Shown here: piece by piece, positions 25,031 to 35,416 of the stretch | How positions within the stretch are numbered: the stretch's first letter is position 1 | How the letters are laid out: every line of letters starts with the position of its first letter | From: Stramonita haemastoma | Taxonomy: Eukaryota > Mollusca > Gastropoda > Neogastropoda > Muricidae | Direction of reading: 5' to 3' | Length of the DNA stretch: 64,000 bases | Assembly: GCA_030674155.1 (NCBI GenBank) | Contig: CM060318.1 | Location: forward strand, 78,438,887-78,502,886 | Program-made: the position numbers and the translations under genes | The notes under the pieces: model-generated | The model's input: the letters and a program-made list of their open reading frames with translations, nothing else | The model's database searches: none | What the model was told of the DNA's origin: nothing

Positions 25031-25285
25031 GTGTATGTATAAGTCTGTGTTGGTGGACCAGCAGTATTCTGTTGCATTCATCACATAAGTTGAGCTGTCC
25101 ATCTAATGAATGCAAAAAAACCCCCAACAAAAACCAAGGAAAAAACCCAAAACAAACCGTGATGGATCTTTAATTTTACAGCCCGCAATGCCCCACTGGA
25201 AGAGGAATAAGGTATGAGCATGTAGAGGTGTCAGCACAAGAGCATCGAATCCACAAACACCACTCCCTCATCTATTCAATGACAA

Positions 25286-25395
25286 AACCATATACACACG
25301 GGAACTGGATGTAAAAAAGCACATGAGTGCTTATTCCATTATCCTCAATATGAAAGAATAAATAAATAAATAATTAAACAAATAAATAAACAAAT
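25286..25395 (+). mobile_element. SINE family A tail fragment
   Basis: acaaaaccatatacacacgg, aaaaaagcacatgagtgctt and an AATAAATAAATAATTAAA end, just upstream of the acceptor of the neurabin exon at 25415. Confidence 0.75.
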
Positions 25396-25414
25396 TCTGT
25401 CTCCTCCTTTCCAG

Positions 25415-25653
25415 GGTGTGGTGGACTCCCAAGAGAAGGAATATTCCGGGTCACTGTTGGACAATTCCAGCAGCAAAGAAGCCGCTCACCTGCGTGACGC
25501 TGACAACAACAAGATAACGAGGATGACGTTGACTCCAGCAACATGGCTGTGGACCCTGTCTCTGTGGAGCAGACCCCTGAGGACCAGGCCAGCAGCCCTG
25601 ATTCTGGCTTGCTGGACGCAGAGAAGGAGAGACTGGGTCACCAGCTGAGAGAG
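25415..25653 (+). CDS. PPP1R9: Neurabin exon, linker before coiled coil; one-base break
   Basis: Acceptor tttccag, donor gtgagc. The first frame reads GVVDSQEKEYSGSLLDNSSS and on to DADNNK. From about 25517 the sensible frame shifts to DDVDSSNMAVDPVSVEQTPE, then SSPDSGLLDAEKERLGHQLR. One extra G after AAG at 25511-25513 would give NNKDNEDDVDSS and join the two. With that base the exon is 80 codons in phase 0 at both ends. The SPVDME-type Ser/Pro/Asp sequence resembles the segment before the vertebrate coiled coil. Confidence 0.88.
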
Positions 25654-25832
25654 GTGAGCGAGCCCCTGGACTTGTGTGGAGGGGAGTGGGTTTTTTGGGG
25701 TGTTGTTTTTTTGTAGATCAGATTTCCATTTTTTTCCTTGTCATTGTGGAGTGGAGTGCTTGCTGTGTATGGAGAATGCTTTTTTTTTTTGTTGTGGTTC
25801 GAATTCCAATACTTTGTTATCTCGGAGATAGA

Positions 25833-25980
25833 GAAATTTACACAGGTTATGAGCCACACATATAAACAGTAAACATTTAAACATAATATCGCGGAAAATA
25901 TCACAACATTGTATTTTTCGTGATATGTTTATAATTATGTTTATTGTTTATATGTGTGGTTCATAACCTGTGTGAATTTC
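25833..25980. mobile_element. Foldback element, nearly perfect palindrome of about 148 bp
   Basis: The left arm begins gaaatttacacaggttatga and the right arm ends tcataacctgtgtgaatttc. The arms pair over about 70 bases with few mismatches around a loop of roughly 8-10 bases (acaacattg). This is a MITE-type foldback, or a long hairpin if transcribed as part of the neurabin intron. Confidence 0.88.
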
Positions 25981-26065
25981 TTTGTCCTCAGCTAGAGCTC
26001 TGAGGTTCACTAATGGTGAGATTTTGCCTATGTGACATTGTTTTTACCCACCATGAATAAAGGGT
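25975..26065 (+). repeat. Interspersed repeat family D fragment
   Basis: Carries tcctcagctagagctctgag, gttcactaatggtgagattt and a tttacccaccatgaataaag end; it directly follows the foldback element at 25833-25980. Confidence 0.65.
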
Positions 26066-26597
26066 GCTGCATTCTGTCTTTTGGGATAGAATGGATTTGA
26101 ACAGAAAGAAAAATATGTTCAGTTTTTTTTTTAAGAAGTGAAAATATGGAATACAAATTTTCATTGTGCAGTTGTGTGTGTTTTGTATAAAGGAAATACA
26201 GTTGAAGGGATTTTTGTTGTTGTGGATGATTCTATTTGTACCTATGGCATGAGACTGGTTATAGCATCAGGCTGCCGCTTGTTTGATGTATGGGTTGAGA
26301 TGAAGAGTATGTTGTTTATAATTTGATTGTTAAATTTGATCGCCTGCCATCTGATGGCCTATGCTCGAGTCACCACTGAGGCATCGGTTTGAGGGGATGT
26401 TTCCCCTAGAGTTAACATCAGTAATGACTCCAACTTAAAAAATTAAGTTGCGTTTTTGAGATTCAAAACTGAAATTCTTGATTTTCTGTGTGTGTTGACA
26501 TTTGAAATGTAACAAGATTTATTAAGAAATAAGGGGAGTGTTTGCAAGTGATAAATTCTGTATTCTCATTATGAGTATTACTCTGTGTATTTTTCAG

Positions 26598-26651
26598 GTG
26601 CAGTACAAAATGGCTGTTGCTGATGCAGAATTGGCCAAACTGAGAGCCAAG
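26598..26651 (+). CDS. PPP1R9: Neurabin micro-exon, start of coiled coil
   Basis: Acceptor tttttcag, donor gtaagt. It is an 18-codon exon in phase 0 reading VQYKMAVADAELAKLRAK. Vertebrate neurabins have LQIKHAVTEAEIQQLKRK at this point, so the heptad register matches. The donor hexamer with 19 following bases is repeated twice more in tandem just downstream (26676 and 26701), giving three copies of the 5' splice site. Confidence 0.93.
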
Positions 26652-26725
26652 GTAAGTTCACAATTAGAATCATATGGTAAGTTCACATTTAGAATCATAT
26701 GGTAAGTTCACATTTAGAATCATAT
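26651..26725 (+). repeat. 25-bp tandem triplication of a 5' splice site
   Basis: Three copies of ggtaagttcacatttagaat plus catat start at 26651, 26676 and 26701. The first copy includes the real donor of the micro-exon at 26598-26651; copies 2 and 3 differ from it at one base. Confidence 0.95.
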
Positions 26726-26924
26726 TATATCAGTATAAACCTCATACTTTTACTTGAATAATGTCATTTCAGTTATGGTACACTAATGCCACCCTGTATA
26801 GTCTGTTTTCTTGGTAGGTAAAGAACATATTTATTTAACTTTAATTAAAGTCCCTTCTATTTTTCTTGTCTGTGTCTGTGTGTCTCTCTCTCTTTATCTT
26901 GATCTTATCCCTGATAAGGGCGGG

Positions 26925-26985
26925 GACTAGATGTAAAAAAAAGCACACAAGTGCTTATTCATTATTCTCAAAATGAAAGAATTTG
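26925..26985 (+). mobile_element. SINE family A tail fragment
   Basis: gggactagatgtaaaaaaaa, gcacacaagtgcttattcat and tctcaaaatgaaagaat, followed by a short gactc repeat and a long CT tract. Confidence 0.65.
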
Positions 26986-27009
26986 ACTCGACTCGACTCG
27001 ACGCGACTG

Positions 27010-27145
<136 letters not shown>

Positions 27146-27161
27146 TAGCCTAATGGGACGG

Positions 27162-27505
27162 GGGACAGATAGCCTAATGGTCAGAACATTGTGCTGGCAA
27201 TTTGACGACCCAGGTTTAGTCCGGTCGAGGAGATTTTTCTCTTGGAGTTAACATCGGTGCTGACTCCACTCTCCCCAAAAGTCCTTCGGATGAGACTGTA
27301 AACCGAGGTCCCGCTTGCGAACGCACGCAGAACATCTTGCGTACACGTTAAATCCTGTTCGGCTTTTCGTAAGAGTAGGCCATTGTGTGCCGATGGAAAC
27401 AGATGACATTTACAAAACTGCATACACACGGGGACGGGATGTAAAAAAGCACAAGAGTGCTTATTCCATTATCCTCGATATAAAAGAATAAATCAAATCA
27501 AATCT
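27162..27505 (+). mobile_element. SINE family A, full-length copy
   Basis: Head gacagatagcctaatggtca, body and AATAAAT-like tail as in 52858-53232. It sits between two CT tracts in an intron of the neurabin gene, just upstream of the coiled-coil exon at 27666. Confidence 0.87.
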
Positions 27506-27508
27506 CTC

Positions 27509-27594
<86 letters not shown>

Positions 27595-27612
27595 CCCTCC
27601 CTCCCTCCCTCC
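27505..27612. repeat. (CT)n then (CCCT)n
   Basis: Polypyrimidine about 55 bp upstream of the acceptor at 27665. Confidence 0.93.
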
Positions 27613-27665
27613 CCAGCACAACTTCACAATCTGTACACTTTTTTCATTTAATCGCCGTGTGGCAG

Positions 27666-27794
27666 GTGATCCTCCTGGAGAACTCAGAGACGCAGAAGAA
27701 GCAGGCCGAGAAGAAGCAGGAAGACACAGTGCAGCGAATGCGGGACATCGAGAAACAGCTGGAGTCTGCACGCAAAGAGAACAGTCAGTACCAG
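27666..27794 (+). CDS. PPP1R9: Neurabin exon, coiled coil
   Basis: Acceptor gtggcag, donor gtgaga. It has 43 codons in phase 0: VILLENSETQKKQAEKKQED, TVQRMRDIEKQLESARKE, NSQYQ. Charged and leucine heptads are typical of the neurabin coiled coil, which mediates homo- and hetero-oligomerisation. The frame is intact. It lies just after a long (CT)n tract that runs into the polypyrimidine side of the acceptor. Confidence 0.93.
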
Positions 27795-27994
27795 GTGAGA
27801 GCCGGTGTCAGGTTGTATTGATCTTGTCTTGTTGTTATTGTTGTGATAAAGACACCAGGTGTTGATCATATCCATGAGGAGGAGAAAAAAAAAAGAGGAA
27901 AAAAAAATTCAACCAAATTGGCATCTGTAGTTCAAGGGAAGTAATTTCAAATTAGAATGTGGACATTTAGCAGAATGATATTTTGGGGAATGGG

Positions 27995-28225
27995 ATAGCC
28001 CAGTGGTCAGAGCACTTGCTCTCCCCAAGCTAAGGTTAAGCAGCATTGACTGTGGTTACCTAGTGAATGGGTGACCATTTGAGCATTCACTTCAGTACAG
28101 TCTACCCAGCTTTCAATTGGTACCTGCCCTCTTTAGGGTCAGGAAAGGTAAAGCAGCGAGGGAGAGGAGATGGGCGCCGCCCTGAATATGCTGGCCCCTA
28201 GAAAAGCTGAGGCTTTTGACGCCTT
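27995..28225 (+). mobile_element. SINE-like family C copy
   Basis: Begins gggaatgggatagcccagtg (tRNA-like A box) and carries ccccaagctaaggttaagca, cctctttagggtcaggaaag, gtaaagcagcgagggagagg and tatgctggcccctagaaaag. It shares its 5' block with family A but has a different body. The second copy is at 38950-39215. Confidence 0.75.
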
Positions 28226-28564
28226 GCTCCTCAATGACTGCATAGGTTTATATGTCTCATTTATACTCAGAAATTCATGCTTTTGTAAATAAAAATAATA
28301 AAAAGAAGAAAAAAAGATGTAATATATTCATGATAACATATTCCACCAAAGAGGGCATTTTAAAAACAAATTTTTAAGGAGTGTTTGTCTCAACTTTTTA
28401 AGCTTTAGTAGTCAGGTTTACTTGGTTTAAAAACTGAATGAAATGAGTTGGTAGATTTTGCGGTACAAAGATGGCAGCAACATCACCTGGGGAGTGTATG
28501 CAGCAAGAATCATGGGGCGATCTGCACCCATTAGCGCCAAAATGCTTTGTCTGTGGAAGTTTTC

Positions 28565-28735
28565 CTGCAGGTATATAAAGAGAAGACATGTGTTGATATC
28601 TGCAAGATATGCTGGAGGGATCTCAAGTTTTCCAGTAGGTTATAACAAAAGACGTGTGTGTTGATGTGTGCAGGATATGTTAGAGGGATGTCAAGTTTTC
28701 CTGTAGGTTGTAACAAAAGACGTTTGATGTGTGAA
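28565..28735 (+). repeat. Degenerate tandem repeat of about 70 bp, 2.5 copies
   Basis: Repeats ggtatataaagagaagacat, gtgttgatatctgcaagata and ggagggatctcaagttttcc with substitutions. Confidence 0.8.
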
Positions 28736-28786
28736 TGTTGATCTGAAGTTTGAGGTGACAAAGCTGGGTGGGTCAACAGGGGCCAG

Positions 28787-28880
28787 TACATACTGCTGGA
28801 GAAGAAGATGAAGGCCGACTTTGGGGCCCTGGAGAAGAAGTACCACAAGGCCAAAAAACTATCAAAGAGTATCAGCAGAG
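28787..28880 (+). CDS. PPP1R9: Neurabin exon, coiled coil; one-base break
   Basis: The acceptor is ggggccag, chosen over caacag at 28779 because it alone keeps phase 0; the donor is gtgagt. It encodes YILLEKKMKADFGALEKKYH and KAKKL. After 28860 the homologous reading is IKEYQQR (vertebrate LIKDYQQK), which lies in the next frame. One base is missing around the A run at 28853-28858 or at the CT that follows. With it the exon ends two bases over, as the next exon requires. Homology on both sides of the break is strong. Confidence 0.93.
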
Positions 28881-29059
28881 GTGAGTGTCTCCCTGGGAAA
28901 GTCGTGTCATAGTCATTCTTTTGCTGGTGTTGGTTTTGTTTCTGTTTTGGTATGTGTTTGCACCAAACGCAGAGACATACAGATGCAAGCATGCATGCAC
29001 GCACGCATACACATGCACACACAAACACACACACCATGCATGCATGCATGCATGCACAT

Positions 29060-29060
<1 letters not shown>

Positions 29061-29138
<78 letters not shown>
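29061..29138. repeat. (CA)n microsatellite
   Basis: Nearly pure CA dinucleotides, preceded by ATGC tetranucleotides. Confidence 0.94.
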
Positions 29139-29142
<4 letters not shown>

Positions 29143-29318
29143 AAGCTTATATACAGATCTTACAAACTATTCTCAGAAAATCTCTGTACTGGATTATTGT
29201 ACATATCACATTGATGTGTTGTTGGGGCTTTCCCGACTTAACTCCCTAGGGGTCACCTACACTATGCACTCCTACAAGGACAAGAAAATTGTACCATACC
29301 ATTACATTTTTTTTGCAG

Positions 29319-29415
29319 GGAGAAGGACTTCATCCAGGAGAGGGAGTCCCTGTTGGAGCAGCAGAACGAGAAGGACCAGCAGTACAACGACCTGGTGAAG
29401 TTTCTCAAGGACAAG
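29319..29415 (+). CDS. PPP1R9: Neurabin exon, coiled coil
   Basis: Acceptor tttttgcag, donor gtgagt. With two carried bases it reads REKDFIQERESLLEQQNEKD and QQYNDLVKFLKDK, then phase 0. Vertebrate counterparts read KEIEFLKKETAQRR at the start. It is a highly charged amphipathic helix with no frame break. Confidence 0.94.
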
Positions 29416-29475
29416 GTGAGTGTCAGCTCCCATTTTCAATTTTAAAAATGACAGGAAATATGCCCTCCTCACCAG

Positions 29476-29509
<34 letters not shown>

Positions 29510-29742
29510 CTGTCTCTCATCTTTTTAATATTTTGTTTCATTTTTTGTTGTTGTTATTGTTGTTGTTATAGAACTTTAAAAAAAAAAACCCAGACAGCTT
29601 TGGTTCATAGTTTACTAAGTTTTGACCGTAGGAATTAGTATTTATACAGCTGTTCAGAATCATACCCCAGAGTATGACAGATAGCATTTTGCTCTTGCTA
29701 AATAGCCAGCTGTGTTGGTACAGTTTCAAACATGTCTATAGA

Positions 29743-29822
29743 TAGAGAGAAAGGACAAAGAAGAAGGAATTGAGATGTTTTAGAGAAAGGACAAAGAAGA
29801 AGTGAGGAACTGAGATGTTTTA
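29743..29822 (+). repeat. Tandem duplication of about 40 bp
   Basis: Two copies of agagaaaggacaaagaagaa followed by ggaattgagatgtttta, with a few inserted bases in the second. Confidence 0.85.
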
Positions 29823-29973
29823 TTATGAGTATGGTCAACTACTCTAAGAACATAGTGAGACAATGACATAAGCCAAACAGTTACAAAAAGAAACAGCTGA
29901 GTGTTGGTTTGAAAACAAGCAGAAGAGGGGAACACCTATATCTGAAATATACCTGTTGTATTAACCTAAAGAG

Positions 29974-30129
29974 GTGAAGGTGGCTGGGCAGGTGTTCCAG
30001 CTGGAGAGTGAGCTGACGGAGGCCAGACAGGCGGCAGGACTGCCCCTCCCCCCCCACAGCAGATGGACGATGTTGACCTGCCCGTCACCAAGGCAACCAC
30101 GGCACCTGTCCAGGCTGTGTTACCTGACG
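29974..30129 (+). CDS. PPP1R9: Neurabin exon, end of coiled coil; break in a C run
   Basis: Acceptor ctaaagag, forced because the alternative AG two bases earlier gives an immediate stop; donor gtaaat. It reads VKVAGQVFQLESELTEARQA, then AGLPLPP. Beyond the C run at 30048-30055 the sensible frame is QQMDDVDLPVTKATTAPVQA then VLPDG, which needs a ninth C. With that base the exon ends one G over, matching the exon at 34569. The run looks like a pyrimidine tract followed by cacag, so an internal acceptor is a less likely alternative. Confidence 0.85.
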
Positions 30130-30947
30130 GTAAATCCTGTGTGATAGTCAGTCATGTCACAGTCCTAGTTCTTGTATGATATTGTGAGGTTTTGTTTTAA
30201 CACATACCATTTTGTGGTCTTCCCCTTTGTTCCCTTTGTTCAGTCACTTTTCCTTTGTTCCTGCAAGTCTTTCCCATTTGATGTTGTCCCCCAATGTTTA
30301 ATTGAAGAGTTTAATCCATTCGATGGAAGTTTGTGAAATCTTTTAAGAAAGCTATTCTGATTGTAATTCTTACCGTAAATTTTCATGTTTACTGATATTC
30401 TGAGCTCTCTGTGATTGGTTTTGATTTATTGACAGTTTTTTTTTTGCTGTAAGAACTAAGATGGAGGTTGATAAAAAGGAAAAAATAAACCCAGACTTAT
30501 TGCCTGAGAGTGATAAATTTTTATTATGTACGCCCATATTTACTGTTCTTTCAACACTTTTTCACACTGGAAGATCAGAATTGGGAAGAACGGGATATCT
30601 ATGTAGGTATGCTGTTTTGATGACAAAGTCTTGATGAAATGAATCTGTTAAGTGTTGTGCTTTCCAATTTTAAACCCAGTTTCACTAAATAGAATCAGCT
30701 GTGTGATGCAAAATTGCCTTTGCGTGCTTTGGTGGTGGTTATTTTTCCTTTTTGTCTTTTGTTTTCTTGCTTTTATGCCTCTGCTTGAAATGATTTGATT
30801 TTTAGTTGCGCGTTTGTAGTTTAAAAATTGCATGCTTTTGGTAGTTAGTGGCACCTTTTTGTTGTGCACTGGTTTCTAAAAGCACAGAGAAATGCTTGAT
30901 AGTTGATAACAAGAGTTATATGTCGATGGTTTTTTTATATATGATTT

Positions 30948-31065
30948 TTTTGGGTTTTGTTCCACGATTAGAGCTTTACGGTTCATCAGTGGTGAGAATT
31001 TGCGTGTGTGCAACTGTTTTTGTCCATCATTAAGGTAGCCACATTCCAACTTCAGGGATGATGGA
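30948..31065 (+). repeat. Interspersed repeat family D
   Basis: ttttgttccacgattagagc, cggttcatcagtggtgagaa and aaggtagccacattccaact are family-D blocks. Confidence 0.7.
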
Positions 31066-31121
31066 GAAACATGACACCAGTGTGTATACAGTTTTAAAAC
31101 AACTTTTTTTAAAAACAATTT

Positions 31122-31340
31122 TTTGTCATCTGTTCTCACCTGCACAAAAGGTGTACTCTTTTTAAAGGTGGAACAGGCTTTTATATGTGCACAAAATGTT
31201 CTGCTTGCAGGGAACCACAGTTTAGAGTCTCATCCAAAGGACTTTTGAGAGAGTAGAGTCAGTACTTGTGTTAGCTCCAGAGGATTCATCCTCTGTTGTG
31301 GGTGTTTGAGTGGTGGCTCAATCCCAGGCCAACACTAATC
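31122..31340 (-). mobile_element. SINE family A, partial, minus strand
   Basis: Contains ttttgtcatctgttctcacc, aaaggtggaacaggctttta and catccaaaggacttttgaga, the body of family A in reverse. The tail is replaced by family D, whose copy ends just upstream. Confidence 0.65.
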
Positions 31341-31649
31341 ATGTGTGTTCAGATGTGTTGTCAGTGTATAGACATGTGCTACAGTGTGCATGGTGTATCA
31401 ATCAAATCACTTGTGTTGTTACTCAGGTTGTTGTAACATGTACAATTTCAGTTTATTGAGTGTCTTATTTCATTTTCGTTGTTGTAAGCAGCATTTTTTT
31501 CATGAAGAACAGATCACACAAACGTGAACTTCCAGGGAAAAATGCAAATTATAATGCATTTTTGATAGATAATAGAAAACATAAAGATATGTGCATTTAC
31601 CAACTTCCTCTCTCATCACAGAGAGATTTTATCCATTGATCTAAATTGT

Positions 31650-31983
31650 TTTCTTTCAAAGTAATGGAGCAAGCACTCAAGTGCATTTTTACATCCAGTC
31701 CTAGTGTATATGCAGTTTTGTAAATTTTGTTATCCATTGATTCCCACTGGTACACAGAGGCCTACTTTTCCAAAAGGCGGAACAGGTTTGAACATGTGCA
31801 ATATGTTCTGTGTGCATTTGCACAACAGCCCTCAATTTATAGTCTTATCCAAAGGAGGGGAATGGAGTGGGCACTGGTGTTAATTCCATTGAAAAATCCC
31901 CTTGAATGTGTGGTTTGAACCAGGGCTCAAACTCTGGCCATCAGATTGCGAGCACATTGCTCTAACCACCCGGCTATCCAGTC
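31650..31983 (-). mobile_element. SINE family A, minus strand
   Basis: Reads from the tail (agtaatggagcaagcactca) through gttttgtaaattttgttatc to the head region (ctctaaccacccggctatcc). A second, shorter minus-strand relative lies at 31122-31340. Confidence 0.8.
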
Positions 31984-32389
31984 CTCAGACAGAAATAGAG
32001 AGAGAGAGAGAGAGAGGAGTGCCATGTGATTGTAGATGTTGTGATCTTGAATGTGAGTGTAGCACGTCAGGAAAGGTGTGTTGTGGTTTTTTAAAAATAA
32101 GTATAGTGTGTTAGGGTAGATGTTTAGGGGCGAAGTGTACAGTGATGTTGATGTGTGTATAGCGTGTCTGGGAAGGTGTGTTGTGATGTTGTTCTTGAAT
32201 TTGTCTATTCACATTAAGTGGTATTAGACACATGTTGTGATGTAGTGATATTTATGTGTATGTAGTGTGTCAGAGGGTATGTGTGCTGTGAGACAGTGTG
32301 TAAGTGATGTTGATGTGTGTGTGTGTGTGTAGAGCATCAGGGCAGGCGTGTAGTGATAGAGCACAAAGTGTGGTTGGTGGGGCTATAAA

Positions 32390-32850
32390 CAAGAATGGAT
32401 TGGATTGGATAGGAAGCAAGAATGGATTGGATAGGAAATAAGAATGGATTGGATAGGAAACAAGAATGGATTGGATAGGAAACAAGAATGGATTGGATTG
32501 GATAGGAAGCAAGAATGGATTGGATAGGATAGGAAGCAAGAATGGATTGGATAGGAAATAAGAATGGATTGGATAGGAAACAAGAATGGATTGGATAGGA
32601 AATAAGAATGGATTGGATAGGAAACAAGAATGGATTGGATAGGAAACAAGAATGGATTGGATAGGAAACAAGATTGGATTGGATAGGAACAAGAATGGAT
32701 TGGATAGGAACCAAGAATGGATTGGATAGGATAGGAAATAAGAATGGATTGGATTGGATAGGAAATAAGAATGGATTGGATTGGATAGGAAACAAGAATG
32801 GATTGGATAGGAAACAAGATTGGATTGGATTGGATAGGAAGCATGTAGTG
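32390..32850 (+). repeat. Minisatellite of about 23 bp (aagaatggattggatagga type)
   Basis: About 20 units of aagaatggattggataggaa with variable caca, ataa and gc endings and an optional extra ggatt. The antisense open frames with repeating Asn-Pro-Phe-Leu are artefacts. Confidence 0.93.
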
Positions 32851-33309
32851 ATGTTGATGTAGTGTGTCAGGGGAGTGTGTAGTGATGTAGTGTGTAATGA
32901 TGTTGATGTGTATGGAGTTTGTCAGGGCAGGTGTGTGATTGTGTTGATGTGTATGTAGTGTGTCAAGGGTCGTCATGTAGTGATGAAGCATGCAGTGATG
33001 TTGGTGCGTGTGTGTAGCATGTCAGGGTAGGTGTGTTGTTATGTTTATATAACATGTCAAGGGTCGTCGTGTAGTGATGAAGCATGCAGTGATATTGGTG
33101 CGTATGTGTAGCGTGTCAGGGTAGGTGTGTTGTGATGTCAACATGTATATAGCATGTCAGGGGTTGTTGTGTAATGAAGAAGCAAGCAGTGATGTTGGTG
33201 CGTGTGTAGCATGTCAGGGTAGGTGTGTTGTGATGTCAGCATGTATATAGCGTTTCAAGGGTCATCATATAACATGTCAAGGGTCATCAGTTGCATAGTG
33301 ATGAAGAAG

Positions 33310-34260
33310 CATGCAGTGATGTTGGTGTGTGTGTAGTGTGTGAGGGTAGGTGTGTTGTGATGTTGACATGTGTGTAGTGTGTGAGGGTAGGTGTGTTGTG
33401 ATGTTGGTGTGTGTGTAGTGTGTGAGGGTAGGTGTGTTGTGATGTTGACATGTGTGTAGTGTGTGAGGGTAGGTGTGTTGTGATGTTGGTGTGTGTGTAG
33501 TGTGTGAGGGTAGGTGTGTTGTGATGTTGACATGTGTGTAGTGTGTGAGGGTAGGTGTGTTGTGATGTTGGTGTGTGTGTAGTGTGTGAGGGTAGGTGTG
33601 TTGTGATGTTGACATGTGTGTAGTGTGTGAGGGTAGGTGTGTTGTGATGTTGGTGTGTGTGTAGTGTGTGAGGGTAGGTGTGTTGTGATGTTGACATGTG
33701 TGTAGTGTGTGAGGGTAGGTGTGTTGTGATGTTGACATGTGTGTAGTGTGTGAGGGTAGGTGTGTTGTGATGTTGACATGTGTGTAGTGTGTGAGGGTAG
33801 GTGTGTTGTGATGTTGACATTGTGTAGTGTGTGAGGGTAGGTGTGTTGTGATGTTGACATGTGTGTAGTGTGTGAGGGTAGGTGTGTTGTGATGTTGACA
33901 TGTGTGTAGTGTGTGAGGGTAGGTGTGTTGTGATGTTGACATGTGTACAGTGTGTGAGGGTAGGTGTGTTGTGATGTTGGTGTGTGTGTGTAGTGTGTGA
34001 GGGTAGGTGTGTTGTGATGTTGGTGTGTGTGTAGTGTGTGAGGGTAGGTGTGTTGTGATGTTGGTGTGTGTGTAGTGTGTGAGGGTAGGTGTGTTGTGAT
34101 GTTGGTGTGTGTGTAGTGTCTGAGGGTAGGTGTGTTGTGATGTTGACATGTGTACAGTGTGTGAGGGTAGGTGTGTTGTGATGTTGACATGTGTGCAGTG
34201 TCTGAGGGTAGGTGCGTAGTGTGTGAGGGTAGGTGTGTTGTGATGTTGACGTGTGTGTAG
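33310..34260 (+). repeat. 41-bp minisatellite with higher-order pattern
   Basis: Unit tgatgttgacatgtgtgtag plus tgtgtgagggtaggtgtgtt plus g, about 22 copies. Two variants (gacatg and ggtgtg) alternate as dimers over the first ten units, then run as blocks of one variant and then the other. More diverged units extend left to about 32860 and right to 34560. Confidence 0.95.
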
Positions 34261-34441
34261 TGTCTGACTGTAGGTGTGTAGTTTGTGAGGGTAGGTGTGT
34301 AGTGTGTCAGGGTAGGTGTGTAGTGTGTCAGGGTAGGTGTGTAGCGTGTCAGGGTAGGTGTTGTAGTGTGTCAGGGTAGGTGTGTAGTGTGTGAGGGTAG
34401 GTGTGTAGCGTGTCAGGGTAGGTGTGTTGTGATGTTGACAG

Positions 34442-34489
34442 AGGAGGAGGAGCCCCTCTCCCCTCTGCCCTGTGATGTGTTGGACGTGT
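34442..34489 (+). pseudogene. Partial duplicate of a neurabin exon inside the repeat array
   Basis: These 48 bases are identical to the start of the exon at 34569 and are preceded by the same acceptor context (gttgacag against gtcgacag). After ggacgtgt the copy falls back into the repeat and meets TGA within three codons. It lacks the second half and the donor. Confidence 0.92.
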
Positions 34490-34568
34490 GTAGTGTGTGA
34501 GGGTAGGTGTGTGAGGGTAGGTGTGTGAGGGTAGGTGTGTGAGGGTAGGTGTGTTGTGATGTCGACAG

Positions 34569-34655
34569 AGGAGGAGGAGCCCCTCTCCCCTCTGCCCTGT
34601 GATGTGTTGGACGTGTCGACCAGCTCTGACATCTCTGATAGCGTCCTCCCTCTGG
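34569..34655 (+). CDS. PPP1R9: Neurabin exon, acidic/Ser-rich linker adjoining a minisatellite
   Basis: Acceptor gtcgacag, donor gtgcgt. It encodes EEEEPLSPLPCDVLDVSTSS and DISDSVLPL, with one G over on each side; both phases fit. It is Ser-rich with possible phosphorylation sites. The first 48 bases and the acceptor are copied 127 bp upstream at 34442-34489 inside the repeat array. That copy runs into a stop within a few codons and lacks the exon's second half and donor. Confidence 0.85.
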
Positions 34656-35325
34656 GTGCGTCACCACACCACCACCACCACCACCGCTACTGTTTTCCTC
34701 CCTCCTTCACTCCTCCTTCCCTCTCCTTCCCCTTCTCCATCTCTGCCTCTGTCTGTCTGTGTTCCACAGTCTGTCTTTTCCATTATCTGTCTGTCTGCCT
34801 GTTCTGTCATCTGTCTACATGCCTGCTTATTCCTCCCTTTGCTGCTGTATGAAGACAGTACTGTGATATTGTATAATCTTTATGTTGTTTTGTTGTTGTT
34901 GTTGTACAGAGTATAGCTGTTTTGGGTAATATTAGTATCGGATGAAGTGAAGAATTTAGTATCAGTACTTTGAAATGTAGAATAGTTATTGTTAGAGAGA
35001 GATTCAATGAGGATAAGAGGTTTAGAGATCTGTACTGTGTTTATTCAGTGTAGTAAAAGATTTCTGACAGCCCCGATATGGCTTTCGTGGTCGGTAGGGC
35101 TATATAAAGTATTATGGTATGGTATGCGATAGAAAAGATATGATGTAGATGAAGAGGATTGTGGTTGTTATTGTTTTGTCGTTTTTTTTAAAGTAGTTGC
35201 ATGCCCATGTCAAATTTTGGACATGACTACTTTATTATTTATTTTTTTCATTGTTTTTCACCTGCACTTGGAAAGGTATCTTGTCACTGTGATCATGCAT
35301 GCATGAATTCTCACTCCCCCTCCCC

Positions 35326-35326
35326 A

Positions 35327-35414
<88 letters not shown>
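35326..35414. repeat. (CTGT)n microsatellite
   Basis: About 22 perfect tetranucleotides. Confidence 0.96.

Positions 35415-35416
<2 letters not shown>

Larger units (their letters stand above)
30130..34568. other. Long neurabin intron with minisatellites
   Basis: Holds a family-D repeat (30948-31065), minus-strand family-A SINE copies (31122-31340, 31650-31983), a 23-bp minisatellite (32390-32850) and the 41-bp array (33310-34260) with its diverged flanks and a partial exon copy. The long antisense open frames here come only from the repeat period. Confidence 0.75.

Noticed and set aside
32270..32991. Antisense open frames with repeated Ser-Asn-Pro-Phe-Leu, like a repetitive secreted protein
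   Set aside because: Produced by the 23-bp minisatellite; open in more than one frame and without signals of a gene.
33255..34632. Antisense open frames of 311 and 451 codons rich in His, Thr and Pro
   Set aside because: They exist only because the 41-bp minisatellite lacks stop codons on that strand. There is no composition, splice or homology support.
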